A stretch of DNA of 64,000 nt from an uncultured Saprospiraceae bacterium. Its GTDB lineage: Bacteria > Bacteroidota > Bacteroidia > Chitinophagales > Saprospiraceae. The notes beneath the pieces are model-generated. The model was not told where the DNA came from. It worked only from the letters and a program-made list of their open reading frames with translations, and ran no database searches. Location: assembly GCA_937981555.1 (NCBI GenBank), contig CALJOK010000049.1:1-64000 (forward strand), in the 5' to 3' direction. Below, piece by piece: positions 8,590 to 17,828 of this stretch. Numbering within the stretch: the stretch's first letter is position 1; every line of letters starts with the position of its first letter. Made by a program: the position numbers and the translations under genes.

Positions 8590-8955
8590 ATGAAAAATAT
8601 CCTACTCTCCTTAATCCTAGTTTTTGGGGTGTCAAATATTAATGCCCAATCCTGCCAAGAAGTAATGGAAAGTGTTAAGTCCGACAATTACGGAACAACA
8701 TACACTAGTTACAATAGTGATGCTATTTCAAATGTAACTTTCTATGACGTAATGGTTGATTATCAATATTACTATTTTGCAATAGTCTGTTTCAAACAAA
8801 AGAACTCTTATGGTTGTAATGAATATATCTATCAAGTTAGTTCAAGGACAAAGTCGAATTATTCAATGAGTTATTCGAGTAGTGCAGGGAAAGCTTTTTG
8901 GAAATATATAGAACCGCACAATAGTAATTTAGGATGTGCACCAGATTTTGATTAG
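8590..8955 (+). CDS. Secreted KTSC-like small protein
   Basis: The open frame extends upstream to 8479, but the ATG at 8590 starts a proper signal peptide (MKNILLSLILVFGVSNINAQ), so I choose it; the mature protein is about 101 aa. The C-terminal part has the pattern of a KTSC-type domain: a strand (AISNVTFYDVMVDYQY), a second strand (YFAIVCFK), then Y-I-Y-x-V and the S-S-A-G-K-A-F-W-K-Y-I ending that mirrors the S-x-G-x-x-F-x-x-x-I signature. Four cysteines in the mature protein could form disulphides. The first of four consecutive short exported orphans (to 10871), it may be co-transcribed with the lipoprotein gene 50 bases downstream. The KTSC link is suggestive, not proven. Confidence 0.6.
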   Translation: MKNILLSLILVFGVSNINAQSCQEVMESVKSDNYGTTYTSYNSDAISNVTFYDVMVDYQYYYFAIVCFKQKNSYGCNEYIYQVSSRTKSNYSMSYSSSAGKAFWKYIEPHNSNLGCAPDFD

Positions 8956-9005
8956 TTAAAACAGATACAAATAATATTCGCCTAATTAATAAATTTCAGA
9001 ATACC

Positions 9006-9710
9006 ATGAAACGTATATTAATACTCGTTCTTTTCTTTAGTTTGTTTTCCTCTTGTTTTAAGGTGCAAAGAGGAATTATAACTTTCTCTGAAACATCACC
9101 TGACATTTATACAAAGTTATCTCTAAGGAAATTTTTTCAATCAAATCCAAATCCGAAAATTGTTTTACGAGTACCGCAATCAGCAAAAGATGCAACGACA
9201 GAAGAATCTTTTTCTCATTCGAATGTTTACAATGCAATTGAAAAAGAACTTTTAAAATCTGGTTTTAATGTTAGAGATAGAGGATTGTTTAAAGAGATTT
9301 TGAAGAAACCAAGTATTACAGATTATTCCAAAATGAAAGATTTAACAGATACTGATTTAATTTTAGAATTAGTAAATCTGAGAACGGATATAGAATATAG
9401 TACAAATGAATATGTAACTCCTAAAAAAGGAAAGAAGAGGAAATTAACTTCTGGAAATATTACTTTATATGGTGCTTCAGCAGAATTTAAAATAATACTT
9501 ATTAATACTAATGAAGTTGCAGGAAGTTATGAATTTAATTATGCTCCTTGTACTCGAGGTTGTCCATATTATATAAATGAACAAGGAAAAGTATTTAAAA
9601 GAAGAGAAGGAAGAATAACAGAAGTGCCTAGTTATGAAAATGTTGAGACAGATTTTTTAGTTGAATTTATGTCAGCATCTACAAGAGAACTTATTGAGAA
9701 TTTTTATTAA
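9006..9710 (+). CDS. Lipoprotein, CsgG/penicillin-binding-accessory-like layout, unknown family
   Basis: 234-aa predicted lipoprotein with lipobox LFSSC (lipidated C17). After the anchor comes a mixed alpha/beta domain: a strand (KIVLRVP), then VYNAIEKELLKSGFNVRDRG followed by LFKEIL. This resembles the helix and strand order of CsgG-like or LpoB-like periplasmic domains, where a short-lived 'vivid' helix precedes an R-(D/E)-R segment. A basic insertion, PKKGKKRKL, sits near residues 141-149. The CTRGCPYY segment (about 182-189) contributes two cysteines. Function is not known; the similarity is at the level of pattern only. Confidence 0.6.
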   Translation: MKRILILVLFFSLFSSCFKVQRGIITFSETSPDIYTKLSLRKFFQSNPNPKIVLRVPQSAKDATTEESFSHSNVYNAIEKELLKSGFNVRDRGLFKEILKKPSITDYSKMKDLTDTDLILELVNLRTDIEYSTNEYVTPKKGKKRKLTSGNITLYGASAEFKIILINTNEVAGSYEFNYAPCTRGCPYYINEQGKVFKRREGRITEVPSYENVETDFLVEFMSASTRELIENFY

Positions 9711-9830
9711 AATTGTTGTCAATATATTGTTATGTTGACTGTGTAGAATTCATGTGTCAGTAAAGCTAGTAAAAGGAAAATCAAGGTGTGTATTTGAATT
9801 TTAGTTCTTTCTCAGATCGAACATTTAAAA

Positions 9831-10265
9831 ATGAAAAGAATTTACTCATCCCCAATCCTCCTCCTGTTATTTAGTTTCCTATCAATGAGCAATACTAAAT
9901 CAGAAATAGCCAAAAGAAAATTTTCCATCAAACTAGAACACGTCCTTCAATTATCAAATAATGGTGTAGGGCAAGACTGGAATAACTTTCTTTCCATTAA
10001 TAAAAATGTTCTAAAAAAAGACGAGGAACTTATTGTCGAATTAAAAAAACGAGCTCCCTTACGCATTGAAGCACATTCTATAGAAGAAGATAAAAGTTTT
10101 TCAGATGCAGGAGATAATCATATGGATTTTACCTACTCAGATTTAATTTCAATTCAAGAAAGTAACAGGTTTGAGATGAATGTAATCGTGGTGGAAAATG
10201 GAGGACAAAATGCAGGAAACATCGCCAAGTGGAAATTTATCTTCGAGATTACAAAAGTAGAGTAG
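9831..10265 (+). CDS. Small exported orphan protein
   Basis: 144 aa. The N-terminus (MKRIYSSPILLLLFSFLSMSNT) looks like a signal peptide with cleavage near residue 22-25. The rest is beta-rich with alternating charged and hydrophobic residues (FSIKLEHVLQLS, ELIVELKKRAPLRIEAHSI, RFEMNVIVVENGG, WKFIFEITKVE) and could be a small beta-sandwich. No family is recognised. It sits between a lipoprotein gene and a Cys-rich SH3 protein gene on the same strand, with gaps of 120 and 45 bases. Confidence 0.6.
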   Translation: MKRIYSSPILLLLFSFLSMSNTKSEIAKRKFSIKLEHVLQLSNNGVGQDWNNFLSINKNVLKKDEELIVELKKRAPLRIEAHSIEEDKSFSDAGDNHMDFTYSDLISIQESNRFEMNVIVVENGGQNAGNIAKWKFIFEITKVE

Positions 10266-10310
10266 GCCATCTTTTAAGGAAAATAATTTGCGACATTTAA
10301 AGTAAAAACC

Positions 10311-10871
10311 ATGAATTTAACTTTTCTTTCTTCTGTAATAGGACTTGTTTTCTTCACATCCATTTTTTCTTTTTCTTCTCCACAGCATCAAAATGCACCA
10401 ATACAAATAGAAAGTATTCTTTGCAGTAGCTATGGTAGTGAACATGGAACTTGCAGAGGACTTGCCAATTGTACAGCCTGCACCAATTGTAAATATTGTG
10501 GATATTGCAACAACGGAGGAAGTTGTGGAGTCTGTGCAATAAGACCTCAATCGGATTATAAACCTAAGCCTAGAAAAGAGAAAAAATATTATCCTCCCAG
10601 AAAAAAGAAATCAAATTCGAAGCGAGCGGATATTATAAATGATGATAAAATTAAAGTCGCTCCCAATTCTTATAACAATACATACACGGTAACTAAAAAA
10701 ACAAGTTTAAGGGAGTTTGCAAATTCAAAGTCCAAAGTTTTAAAGAGACTTGATGTCAATCAAGAAGTTATTGTTTTAGAATCTCCAGCGGGATATTGGT
10801 GGGAAGTAATTTATAATGAAAAAGTTGGTTGGATGAAAAAGAATTTATTACAAAAACAAGTTCGTACTTAA
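10311..10871 (+). CDS. Exported Cys-rich protein with C-terminal bacterial SH3 domain
   Basis: 186 aa. A signal peptide covers about residues 1-22. A short segment (about 38-77) has eleven cysteines in CxxC-like spacing (CRGLANCTACTNCKYCGYC, then a Gly-rich CGVC), resembling a metal-binding or multi-disulphide knot. A Lys/Pro-rich basic linker (about 83-110) follows. The C-terminal 60 residues form an SH3b-type domain with YTVTKKTSLREFANSKSKVL, a hydrophobic strand EVIVLES, WWEVIYN and GWMKKNLL. SH3b domains usually bind peptidoglycan or peptides, so a periplasmic or cell-wall role is likely. The combination with a Cys-rich N-terminal module is unusual. Confidence 0.7.
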   Translation: MNLTFLSSVIGLVFFTSIFSFSSPQHQNAPIQIESILCSSYGSEHGTCRGLANCTACTNCKYCGYCNNGGSCGVCAIRPQSDYKPKPRKEKKYYPPRKKKSNSKRADIINDDKIKVAPNSYNNTYTVTKKTSLREFANSKSKVLKRLDVNQEVIVLESPAGYWWEVIYNEKVGWMKKNLLQKQVRT

Positions 10872-11181
10872 AGTTCGTGCGTGATTTTCTTTTTAGATTA
10901 CTCCTATTGCAAATAAAGTAATATATGTGTTCTCATATTTAAAGGGATGCAATGGCATGATATAATTGATGGATGTGAAGTAAAAAGGAAAATTCAGTCC
11001 TTTATTCTTCGCCGAATTGCAAATTTCTTCACCAACTTGCAAAAGTTATCATTGCATCTCCACGCCATAAAAAACCCCAATACAGAAAAGGGATATATTG
11101 ATGTTGTTTTTATATATTTCTACTTTGAGAAAATACCTTGTACCAAAATCATTTTCAGTTAATCATTATAGGAGGAACAAA
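10872..11181. other. Intergenic stretch without a convincing gene
   Basis: Small frames exist (for example 10947-11162, 71 codons) but none has a ribosome-binding context, signal peptide or family match I trust. The stretch holds two TTGCAAA-type segments within a slightly GC-richer part around 11010-11065 and runs into the hsdM remnant. It is probably decayed DNA. Confidence 0.4.
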
Positions 11182-11247
11182 GCGCAAGCCGACATCGACT
11201 TCGAAAAATAACTCTGGGACGCTGTCAACGAACTCCGTGGTGCAGTT
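11182..11247 (+). pseudogene. Remnant of type I restriction methyltransferase HsdM N-terminus
   Basis: The frame from 11182 reads AQADIDFEK, an in-frame TAA at 11209-11211, then LWDAVNELRGAV. HsdM proteins start with exactly this type of segment (FEK-x-LWDAAN-x-LRG). The match stops after about 22 codons and does not continue into the usual YKDYVL-x-LIFLKY part. There is no start codon or downstream gene body. The fragment is visibly less AT-rich than its surroundings. I read it as a scar of a lost restriction-modification locus. Confidence 0.6.
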
Positions 11248-11327
11248 TATCTTTTTCGCTATCCGAAAAAAAATGTCTATTTTTCGTGTAGCAATGAATC
11301 TATTCATAACACTACCAGTTTTTTCAT

Positions 11328-12857
11328 ATGGCAAACTCATCTCATCTAAAAAAATTAAAAGAAGGAGCGAAAGCTTGGAACAAATGGCGCAAGGAGAATA
11401 AAGATATCCTACCCGATTTGAGTAAGGCGGACTTGACAGAAATCAATCCATTCATCATACCAGAACATTCTGACGAACCTCTCTACGCTGATTTATCTCT
11501 ATTTAATTTTTCAAAAACAAATCTTAAAAAAGCGAACCTTACCGGCGTAAAATTAAGTGGAGCAAACCTTTCGTTGGCAGATTTGAGTGGAGCGAATTTA
11601 TATGAAGCTGACCTACGAAAAGCTAACTTAATGGAAGCCAATCTTCAGAAGTCAACCCTTAGTTATGTAAGGTTGGATGTAGCTAATTTGGCTAAAGCGA
11701 ATTTAACCAAAGCGAACCTGAGTGAAGCCAGACTTAAAAAAGCAAATTTAAAAAATGCGACGCTTGTTGAAATAGAAGCGGATTTGGTACGATTAATATA
11801 TGCGGATTTATCTAGAGCTAATTTGACGAAGGCAAAAATGATGGATGCCAATTGTTTTGGTGCTAACTTCAAAAAAGCAACTTTGATAAAGGTAGATTTA
11901 CTTGGTGCTACCTTGGTCGAAACCAATTTTTCAGGTGCAGACTTACGTAATGCTGACTTGTCGCAAACGGCATTAAGCAAAAGTAATTTTGAAAAAGCCA
12001 ACTTGTCTAATTCGAAATTTTCTCACGCAGGATTCAATCTTGCGAGCTTAAAAAACGTAACAGCTACCAATGCTAATTTTTTTAATGCCTATCTAGGAAA
12101 AACCAATATGACCAATGGTAATTGGGAAGGCACTAATTTTTTTGCTGCAAATTTCTCAGAAGCTAATCTGACCAATTGTAATTTTTCCCATACCAATCTC
12201 AATAGAACTATTTTTGTAAGAACCAATATGTCAAAAATTACCATTCAAAATGCTTCTGTATACGGAGTCAGCGTTTGGGACATTATTGGAAAAATAAAAA
12301 ACCAAAATGACTTAATTATCACGCCAAAAGAATTGTCCGCAATCACAGTAGATGAATTGGAAATGGCACAGTTTATTTACCTTCTTATCAACAATACAAA
12401 AATTAGGAATGCTATCGACACGATTACTTCCAAAGCCGTGTTGATTTTAGGTCGATTTTATAAGGAAAGAAAAGATGTACTCGATGCGCTGCGGGATGAA
12501 TTGAGAAAACGAAACTATGTCCCTATTGTTTTTGATTTTGAAAAACCAACTAGTAGAGATTTGACAGAAACGATTTCTACGCTGGCCCAAATGTCAAGAT
12601 TTATCATCGCCGATATCACAGATGCGAAAAGCATTCCACAGGAATTAAGTCACATCATTCCCAATAATCCATCTTTGCCGGTTGCTACTATTATTGCAAA
12701 AAAATATGCAGCTTATTCGATGTACGAGCATTTTGAAAGATACCCTTGGGTGTTGCCGATTTACAAGTACACTTCCAAAAATCAACTTCTCAAAGTCATC
12801 AAAGAAAAAGTAATTGACCCTGCCGAACAAAAAGCAAATGAGTTGAAACCAAATTGA
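11328..12857 (+). CDS. Pentapeptide-repeat protein with C-terminal Rossmann/TIR-like domain
   Basis: 509 aa, no signal peptide. Residues about 30-325 are pentapeptide repeats of the A(D/N)Lxx type (ANLSLADLSGANLYEADL and so on), forming a right-handed quadrilateral beta-helix. Residues about 366-500 form a separate alpha/beta domain. It starts with KAVLILGRF, followed by ERKDVLDALRDELRKRNYVPIVFDFE, RFIIADITDA and IPQEL, then a helix ending at ERYPWVLPIY. The D-F-E and IADITD parts are typical of a TIR/nucleoside-deoxyribosyltransferase-like fold. I know this C-terminal domain from pentapeptide-repeat and other multi-domain proteins in cyanobacteria and relatives. A role as a beta-helix sensor with a nucleotide-acting effector is inference. 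It lies 80 bases after the hsdM remnant. Confidence 0.8.
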   Translation: MANSSHLKKLKEGAKAWNKWRKENKDILPDLSKADLTEINPFIIPEHSDEPLYADLSLFNFSKTNLKKANLTGVKLSGANLSLADLSGANLYEADLRKANLMEANLQKSTLSYVRLDVANLAKANLTKANLSEARLKKANLKNATLVEIEADLVRLIYADLSRANLTKAKMMDANCFGANFKKATLIKVDLLGATLVETNFSGADLRNADLSQTALSKSNFEKANLSNSKFSHAGFNLASLKNVTATNANFFNAYLGKTNMTNGNWEGTNFFAANFSEANLTNCNFSHTNLNRTIFVRTNMSKITIQNASVYGVSVWDIIGKIKNQNDLIITPKELSAITVDELEMAQFIYLLINNTKIRNAIDTITSKAVLILGRFYKERKDVLDALRDELRKRNYVPIVFDFEKPTSRDLTETISTLAQMSRFIIADITDAKSIPQELSHIIPNNPSLPVATIIAKKYAAYSMYEHFERYPWVLPIYKYTSKNQLLKVIKEKVIDPAEQKANELKPN

Positions 12858-12967
12858 CCAATTGCTCCATGCCATAGACTGATTAGGGGGCTACCCAAAA
12901 ACTCAGCATTCAATTTAAGTGAAGGAAACAATAAAGAAAATTTAATATATTGGGATAAAATATAAAT

Positions 12968-13765
12968 ATGAAAAAATTATTGTTACTCTCTTTCCTCATA
13001 TTATTGTTCCAAACATTCTCCATCGCACAGGACAATGGGGTATCCATTGACATAAATTCTTATGACCAACCCTTTATATATTTGAATAATGGAACCCTTC
13101 TATTCGAAGATGAATACTTTGTGAAAAAGAGGATACTATTTGGCAAATCCTATTTCTTAAATAATGGAGAGAAAATACAACTGAATGAAATAAAATATAT
13201 TCAATTAGAAGAAAAATTATTTGGAGTGGTTAATCAAAGCTTTAGTGCGAGGATAAGAAAAGGGAAGTATAATATTTTTAGGTCGTTTTCGGAAGGGCAT
13301 AGGTATTATGATGGGAGTGGAAATTTACAGAGTACTCCAAGTTCAAAAAACTTTTTCTATTCTTCCGGGTTTGATGATTTAAAAGGATTATCCTATAAAA
13401 ATCTAAAAGAAGATTTGTCTGTATTTCCCGAATATGTTACTCAGGAAGAACAAAAAATAGTTTTGGATATACTTCAAAAAGGAAGGAAAAGGGATAAGAC
13501 TAGAACGAGATTGATTTGGTCAGGTGTTGGAGTATTTGCTATAGGTGGTATTATATACCAATATGGTGGAGGTAAAGATGATGGTCCTCCTCCTCCGGGG
13601 ACTTTTGTCGACCCATTAGCTTCATCGGGATATGCTAAAAATGAAGTTATTGGATTGGGCATTTGTACACTTGGATTAGGGGTTACCATAACTGGATTAG
13701 CTTTGGGAGATGAAAGAAAATACTATATAAAAGCAGTTGAAACATACAATGACTTATACAGGTGA
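12968..13765 (+). CDS. Exported membrane-associated orphan
   Basis: 265 aa. Signal peptide MKKLLLLSFLILLFQTFSIAQ, cleavage after about residue 21. The N-terminal 130 residues are beta-rich with many aromatic residues (FIYLNNGTLLFEDEYFVKKRILFG, HRYYDGSGN). Two hydrophobic segments, at about 179-198 (IWSGVGVFAIGGIIYQYGG) and 226-247 (VIGLGICTLGLGVTITGLALG), flank a Pro/Gly loop. No family is recognised. Many Bacteroidota have exported proteins with this 'beta domain plus double glycine-rich helix' layout, but their function is unknown to me. Confidence 0.6.
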   Translation: MKKLLLLSFLILLFQTFSIAQDNGVSIDINSYDQPFIYLNNGTLLFEDEYFVKKRILFGKSYFLNNGEKIQLNEIKYIQLEEKLFGVVNQSFSARIRKGKYNIFRSFSEGHRYYDGSGNLQSTPSSKNFFYSSGFDDLKGLSYKNLKEDLSVFPEYVTQEEQKIVLDILQKGRKRDKTRTRLIWSGVGVFAIGGIIYQYGGGKDDGPPPPGTFVDPLASSGYAKNEVIGLGICTLGLGVTITGLALGDERKYYIKAVETYNDLYR

Positions 13766-14427
13766 TTTATGTTTCGATAGATATATCGCAATGGATGTGT
13801 GAAAAATATTTTTAGCATGGATAATTTATTTCTTCCATTTCAATTTTAGATAGGGTAGGTAACCAATTCTAAAATTTATTTTAATGATTTAGATCATTTG
13901 TGTTGGATTTGTAATTTTCTTTTGTAATTTTCACTATCGATTTGATTTTATCATATTTTAAAAAGTTTAATGAAGTTCTCGAATGGCATTTTTTTGAAAT
14001 AATTAAATTATTTAATAATCGATTTAACATACCAAAAGAAAACAATTAACTACGTTGTATTTATACAAAACAGTTAATGATATAACAAAAAAAAGATCAG
14101 AGGGGATAACCAAAAAACGCCAGTTTTATGCACGTTATCCAAGCTTGTATTAAAAATATTCTACCTGTACTTTTTGAGTATACTATAAGGGTAGATGTAT
14201 ATACCAACCATAATTTTCCTATTAAGACTACTTTATTTGACAAGATGATCCTTTCATCTTACGAGTATTTTTATAGCTCAAAATCTTCCGATTCTTGTGC
14301 TATCAATCTCGAATAGCCTTTAAGTATATCTATCCACTCTTTAAGTTGATTGCAAATGATAAGCAATCGGATACTTAATGAGCATGTAAGATTATTTTGA
14401 AAAAAAACCTCGATATAAAAATAAAAA
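13766..14427. other. Long intergenic leader before the giant-protein operon
   Basis: About 660 bases, strongly AT-rich. A 62-codon frame at 14128-14316 shows no family features and I reject it. A TATTTTG element at about 14393 lies 30-40 bases before the ATG at 14428 and may be part of a promoter, but no -33 TTTG sits at the proper distance. The length suggests regulatory content for the following operon; I could not identify a specific operator. Confidence 0.4.
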
Positions 14428-17400
14428 ATGAAAAAAATTATTGGAAGAGGAGTTCTCCTCATTAATACAGCAACAGATAAAGGTCTTAAATTTGGATTTG
14501 AACTAAGCACCGAAGGAATTCTATTATCTGCCTTAGGGGAAAATGCTCCCATGAAATCTTTGAGCAAATCAATAAAAAAGAATTCAGAACCAGTTAAAGG
14601 AACAGGTCACATCATTTTAAATTCCTTGCCTTCTTCACCTAATGATGCATTTTATAAAGTAAGTTTTGAAGCAAAAAAAGTTGGATTTGCTACGGAATCC
14701 TATACGCTTAATGTTAAGTCTCCAAGCGTTGCAGGAAGTGAAGCATTTGCCCATGGGCCACAATATTATTTTTCTGGATTAAACCTTACTTATTCTTATG
14801 AAAATATTGGGAATACAAAACCTTCTGTGGTTTCTCTAATTGGAAATGTAAATCTTCATTTGGAACAAGGTGTTTTTGAAGACTGGAAAAAATTGAAAAT
14901 GTCATTGGATTGGAATGAGGATAGTGAAACTTTAATTTTTTCAAATGCTGCCCACCAATTCCAAATGGATGCTATAGGAAAGCTCAGTAAGATTACGGTT
15001 GAACTAGGACAATCCTATGATCGTTGGGCACAAGTGCAAGGGGTTTATACTTTTGCTGGAAAGGCAGGTGATATTTCGACCCATGATATTTCAGGTCAGG
15101 GAGCACCTAGTCTTTATTTTAGAGGAGAGGAAAATTTTAGAGATAGACCCAGCGACCCTTACGCTGCGACATGGACAAAAAGTGGAGTTGCTTTAGATGG
15201 AGGAGTTTTGGCAAGTCCAGATAATATGCCCAACACGGTGGTAGAATCTATTCTTCAAACCGAATCTTTTTCTATCGAAATGTGGATCACTCCGACTAAG
15301 CCTAATCATAAGAATCAAGCTTGTATTTTTTCATTTAATGGTAAAATAGTAGGGCAGAATTATCCCTATAATTTCAAACTTGGGCAAGGGCCATGGCATA
15401 CTGAAGTGGATCAACCAAGTTCATTTGCAAAGGCTACTTTTAAGTTTCCTCCTTTGGGTACGCATCCTGGTATCCGTAGTTGGGAGTATCCATTAGAGAG
15501 TCCTGCCAATTCGATGGGAGATCAACAAATGCATTTAGTTTATTCTTGTAGTAAGGATGGCATGCAACGAATTTATATCAATGGAGTACTAACTGTCGAA
15601 AGACTTAATCCTGATTATTTGAATCTTTGGGGAGGGAATCTCCGCATGGTGGTAGGTAGTGATATTCCACACATGAATCCTGGAAATATTTACAAAGGTC
15701 AATCATGGAAAGGAGAAATTCACCACCTCGCAATTTATAATCGTGCGCTGACTGGGGAGGAAGTAAATCTTCATTATTTGCCTGCTGTGAAAATAACGGG
15801 CAATATTAGTTTGGACAATATGATTGTTCCATTGACAGATGAAGCATATCCATTTCAGTTGACTACGAATGAAGATACAGCAGCTTTGGTCGCAAGTCGA
15901 GAAGTTGATTTTAATATAAAACCTCAACTTGGTTTTAGAAAAATAGATATTGATTGTAATAAATTAAAAGATGATCCTTGGACCTTTTCTGGGAAATTTC
16001 AAACATTATTTTGGGAAGACTTTTTTGAACTAAATGCAAATTTGGAAGAGTCGACTGGAAATTTAGAATTAACGAGTTCTCCCAATGAAACTCAGTCCAT
16101 CAATATTTTAGGAATTGGTGTGGCTAAGTACAATGATATTTTACTAAAAATTGGAAATGAAAATAAATGGGAACTTTCCTTTGGCGAGCATCAAGAGCAT
16201 GGATTAATTTCTATGGTGCTTGAAAATCATGTCTCAGAATATGGTGGAGTAAAACTGGGAAGACCGCATTTACGTTTATCAGATCCAACTATTTTAAATG
16301 GAAATTGGTTGGGAGAGAAAATGATTTTTACTGCTGAGGAGAAGAAAATAGATGATGTAGTCTTAGGCCAAATCTTAAAAGGCAGTACTGATTTTGATAT
16401 GATTTTTTCTTTAATTATTCCTGCGTCTATCAATGAAACTAGCGGGATAAGAAATGGGGAAGACATAGAATTGACCAACTCAATCCTTCATATTAGCTTA
16501 GACGTAGAATTACAAAAGGAAGGTTTCTTTGCCCTCTTGAATTGTAATTTTGATTACACCGCTCCGTCGGGTGAGCAGGAAAATTTAAGCTTAGCTGAAC
16601 GTCGATTGTATCAAGCTCCCGCTTCTAAAAACGAATTACTTGAAGAAATTTTAGAAGAAATAAAAATTCAAGCTGACAATCTTTTTGTAGAACTTCGAAG
16701 TCACAAAGAAGATTATTACATCAACACAGAAGCTGTCATTCAATTAAAAGGTAAGGACACTTCAGCCAATGGATTACTTTCAGAATTGCCTACTAGTTTA
16801 CTTACGGATGATATTAATCTACCGATAGGCAATGATTCTATTTCTATTTTGAATAATGAGGATCAAAAAAAATGTTTAAAAATTGATGTAAAAAATGGAA
16901 CTGAGATCAAAATAGCTTACGATGATTTTTTCGCAAAAGAAGAAATTGCAGCTCTTTCATCTGACAAAATTCATTTGCTCAAACAAAGAATCATAGAACG
17001 ATTACCTCTTGATTATAATCAAGTTTTAGAATATTACTACGGTTGGAATCTGACCGAAAATTACCTTGATCTTACAGGTGGAATGAGACTGCGGATCGAT
17101 TTTCAAAATTACCAATTTGTCCAAGCTTCGGATCCAACAGCACTTCGTGGATATGCAGGAAGTGGAGGATTTTATATCAATGTAAATAGTTACACGCATA
17201 CAGATTCAAATAATAATTCATCGCAATTATTAGGTTTCGGTTCTTTTATTTCACGACTGGAAACAGACAATGAAATGAACTTGGAAAAAGATGGAGCAGG
17301 TGGTGTTTTCGATTTACTTAAAGCAAGTAATAGAAAAGCCTACTACCGTTTAGTTTATCCAAAACAACCAATTGCGGGGAATGACCCAGAGCGACTAATT

Positions 17401-17817
17401 ACTTTTATCGGTGCTGATAATCTAGCACAATTAGATGCAGACACTAAGTATTTAATAGAAAAATTAGATACGAAAGAAGAAATTGAAATTACTTCCGATA
17501 GTGTAAGTTTTTATTTCAGAGGAAAAGCTATGGTTGTTCCAGAAATCAAAGTCTTCGTAAGTGATGAGGAAATTTACGTTCCAATTGGAACTACCATTCG
17601 CCAATTGGTGGAACAATATGATGATATTCCAAGAGATGGACTAGGTCAAGACTTAAATGTTTTTATGGGTAAATCGAGACCGATGCGTAGAATACATGAA
17701 GGAGCCAATAGCCAACCTGAATATCGTTTTATCAATTTTTCTGACTTAGGTGAGACAGACTCGACTTCAAATGTATTAGACCTTCCTTTAATTAAAGGTG
17801 ACCGATTTTATTTCTAA
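14428..17817 (+). CDS. Giant operon gene 1: LamG domain protein with ubiquitin/SLBB-like C-terminus, no signal peptide
   Basis: 1129 aa. The N-terminus (MKKIIGRGVLLINTATDKG...) is not a signal peptide, so export by Sec or T9SS is not indicated. Residues about 268-450 form a LamG/concanavalin-like jelly roll: SFSIEMWITP, HLVYSCSKDGMQRIYINGV, MVVGSDI, GEIHHLAIYNRALTGEEVNLHY. The flanking regions are long stretches of beta strands. Residues about 1035-1129 look like a beta-grasp (SLBB/ubiquitin-like) domain: IKVFVSDEEIYVPIGTTIRQLV, then LNVFMGKSRPMRR, ending in LPLIKGDRFYF. Only 11 bases separate it from the next gene. LamG implies sugar or protein binding. The overall function is unknown. Confidence 0.75.
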   Translation: MKKIIGRGVLLINTATDKGLKFGFELSTEGILLSALGENAPMKSLSKSIKKNSEPVKGTGHIILNSLPSSPNDAFYKVSFEAKKVGFATESYTLNVKSPSVAGSEAFAHGPQYYFSGLNLTYSYENIGNTKPSVVSLIGNVNLHLEQGVFEDWKKLKMSLDWNEDSETLIFSNAAHQFQMDAIGKLSKITVELGQSYDRWAQVQGVYTFAGKAGDISTHDISGQGAPSLYFRGEENFRDRPSDPYAATWTKSGVALDGGVLASPDNMPNTVVESILQTESFSIEMWITPTKPNHKNQACIFSFNGKIVGQNYPYNFKLGQGPWHTEVDQPSSFAKATFKFPPLGTHPGIRSWEYPLESPANSMGDQQMHLVYSCSKDGMQRIYINGVLTVERLNPDYLNLWGGNLRMVVGSDIPHMNPGNIYKGQSWKGEIHHLAIYNRALTGEEVNLHYLPAVKITGNISLDNMIVPLTDEAYPFQLTTNEDTAALVASREVDFNIKPQLGFRKIDIDCNKLKDDPWTFSGKFQTLFWEDFFELNANLEESTGNLELTSSPNETQSINILGIGVAKYNDILLKIGNENKWELSFGEHQEHGLISMVLENHVSEYGGVKLGRPHLRLSDPTILNGNWLGEKMIFTAEEKKIDDVVLGQILKGSTDFDMIFSLIIPASINETSGIRNGEDIELTNSILHISLDVELQKEGFFALLNCNFDYTAPSGEQENLSLAERRLYQAPASKNELLEEILEEIKIQADNLFVELRSHKEDYYINTEAVIQLKGKDTSANGLLSELPTSLLTDDINLPIGNDSISILNNEDQKKCLKIDVKNGTEIKIAYDDFFAKEEIAALSSDKIHLLKQRIIERLPLDYNQVLEYYYGWNLTENYLDLTGGMRLRIDFQNYQFVQASDPTALRGYAGSGGFYINVNSYTHTDSNNNSSQLLGFGSFISRLETDNEMNLEKDGAGGVFDLLKASNRKAYYRLVYPKQPIAGNDPERLITFIGADNLAQLDADTKYLIEKLDTKEEIEITSDSVSFYFRGKAMVVPEIKVFVSDEEIYVPIGTTIRQLVEQYDDIPRDGLGQDLNVFMGKSRPMRRIHEGANSQPEYRFINFSDLGETDSTSNVLDLPLIKGDRFYF

Positions 17818-17828
17818 AATTTAACCAA

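Noticed and set aside
10947-11162. Short 71-codon frame in the gap after the SH3 gene
   Set aside because: No leader, family signature or ribosome-binding context; it overlaps decayed DNA.
11663-12001. Reverse-strand open frame through the pentapeptide repeats
   Set aside because: Created by the periodic repeat codons; the plus-strand protein explains it.
14128-14316. 62-codon frame before the giant operon
   Set aside because: No recognisable features and unusual composition; likely chance.
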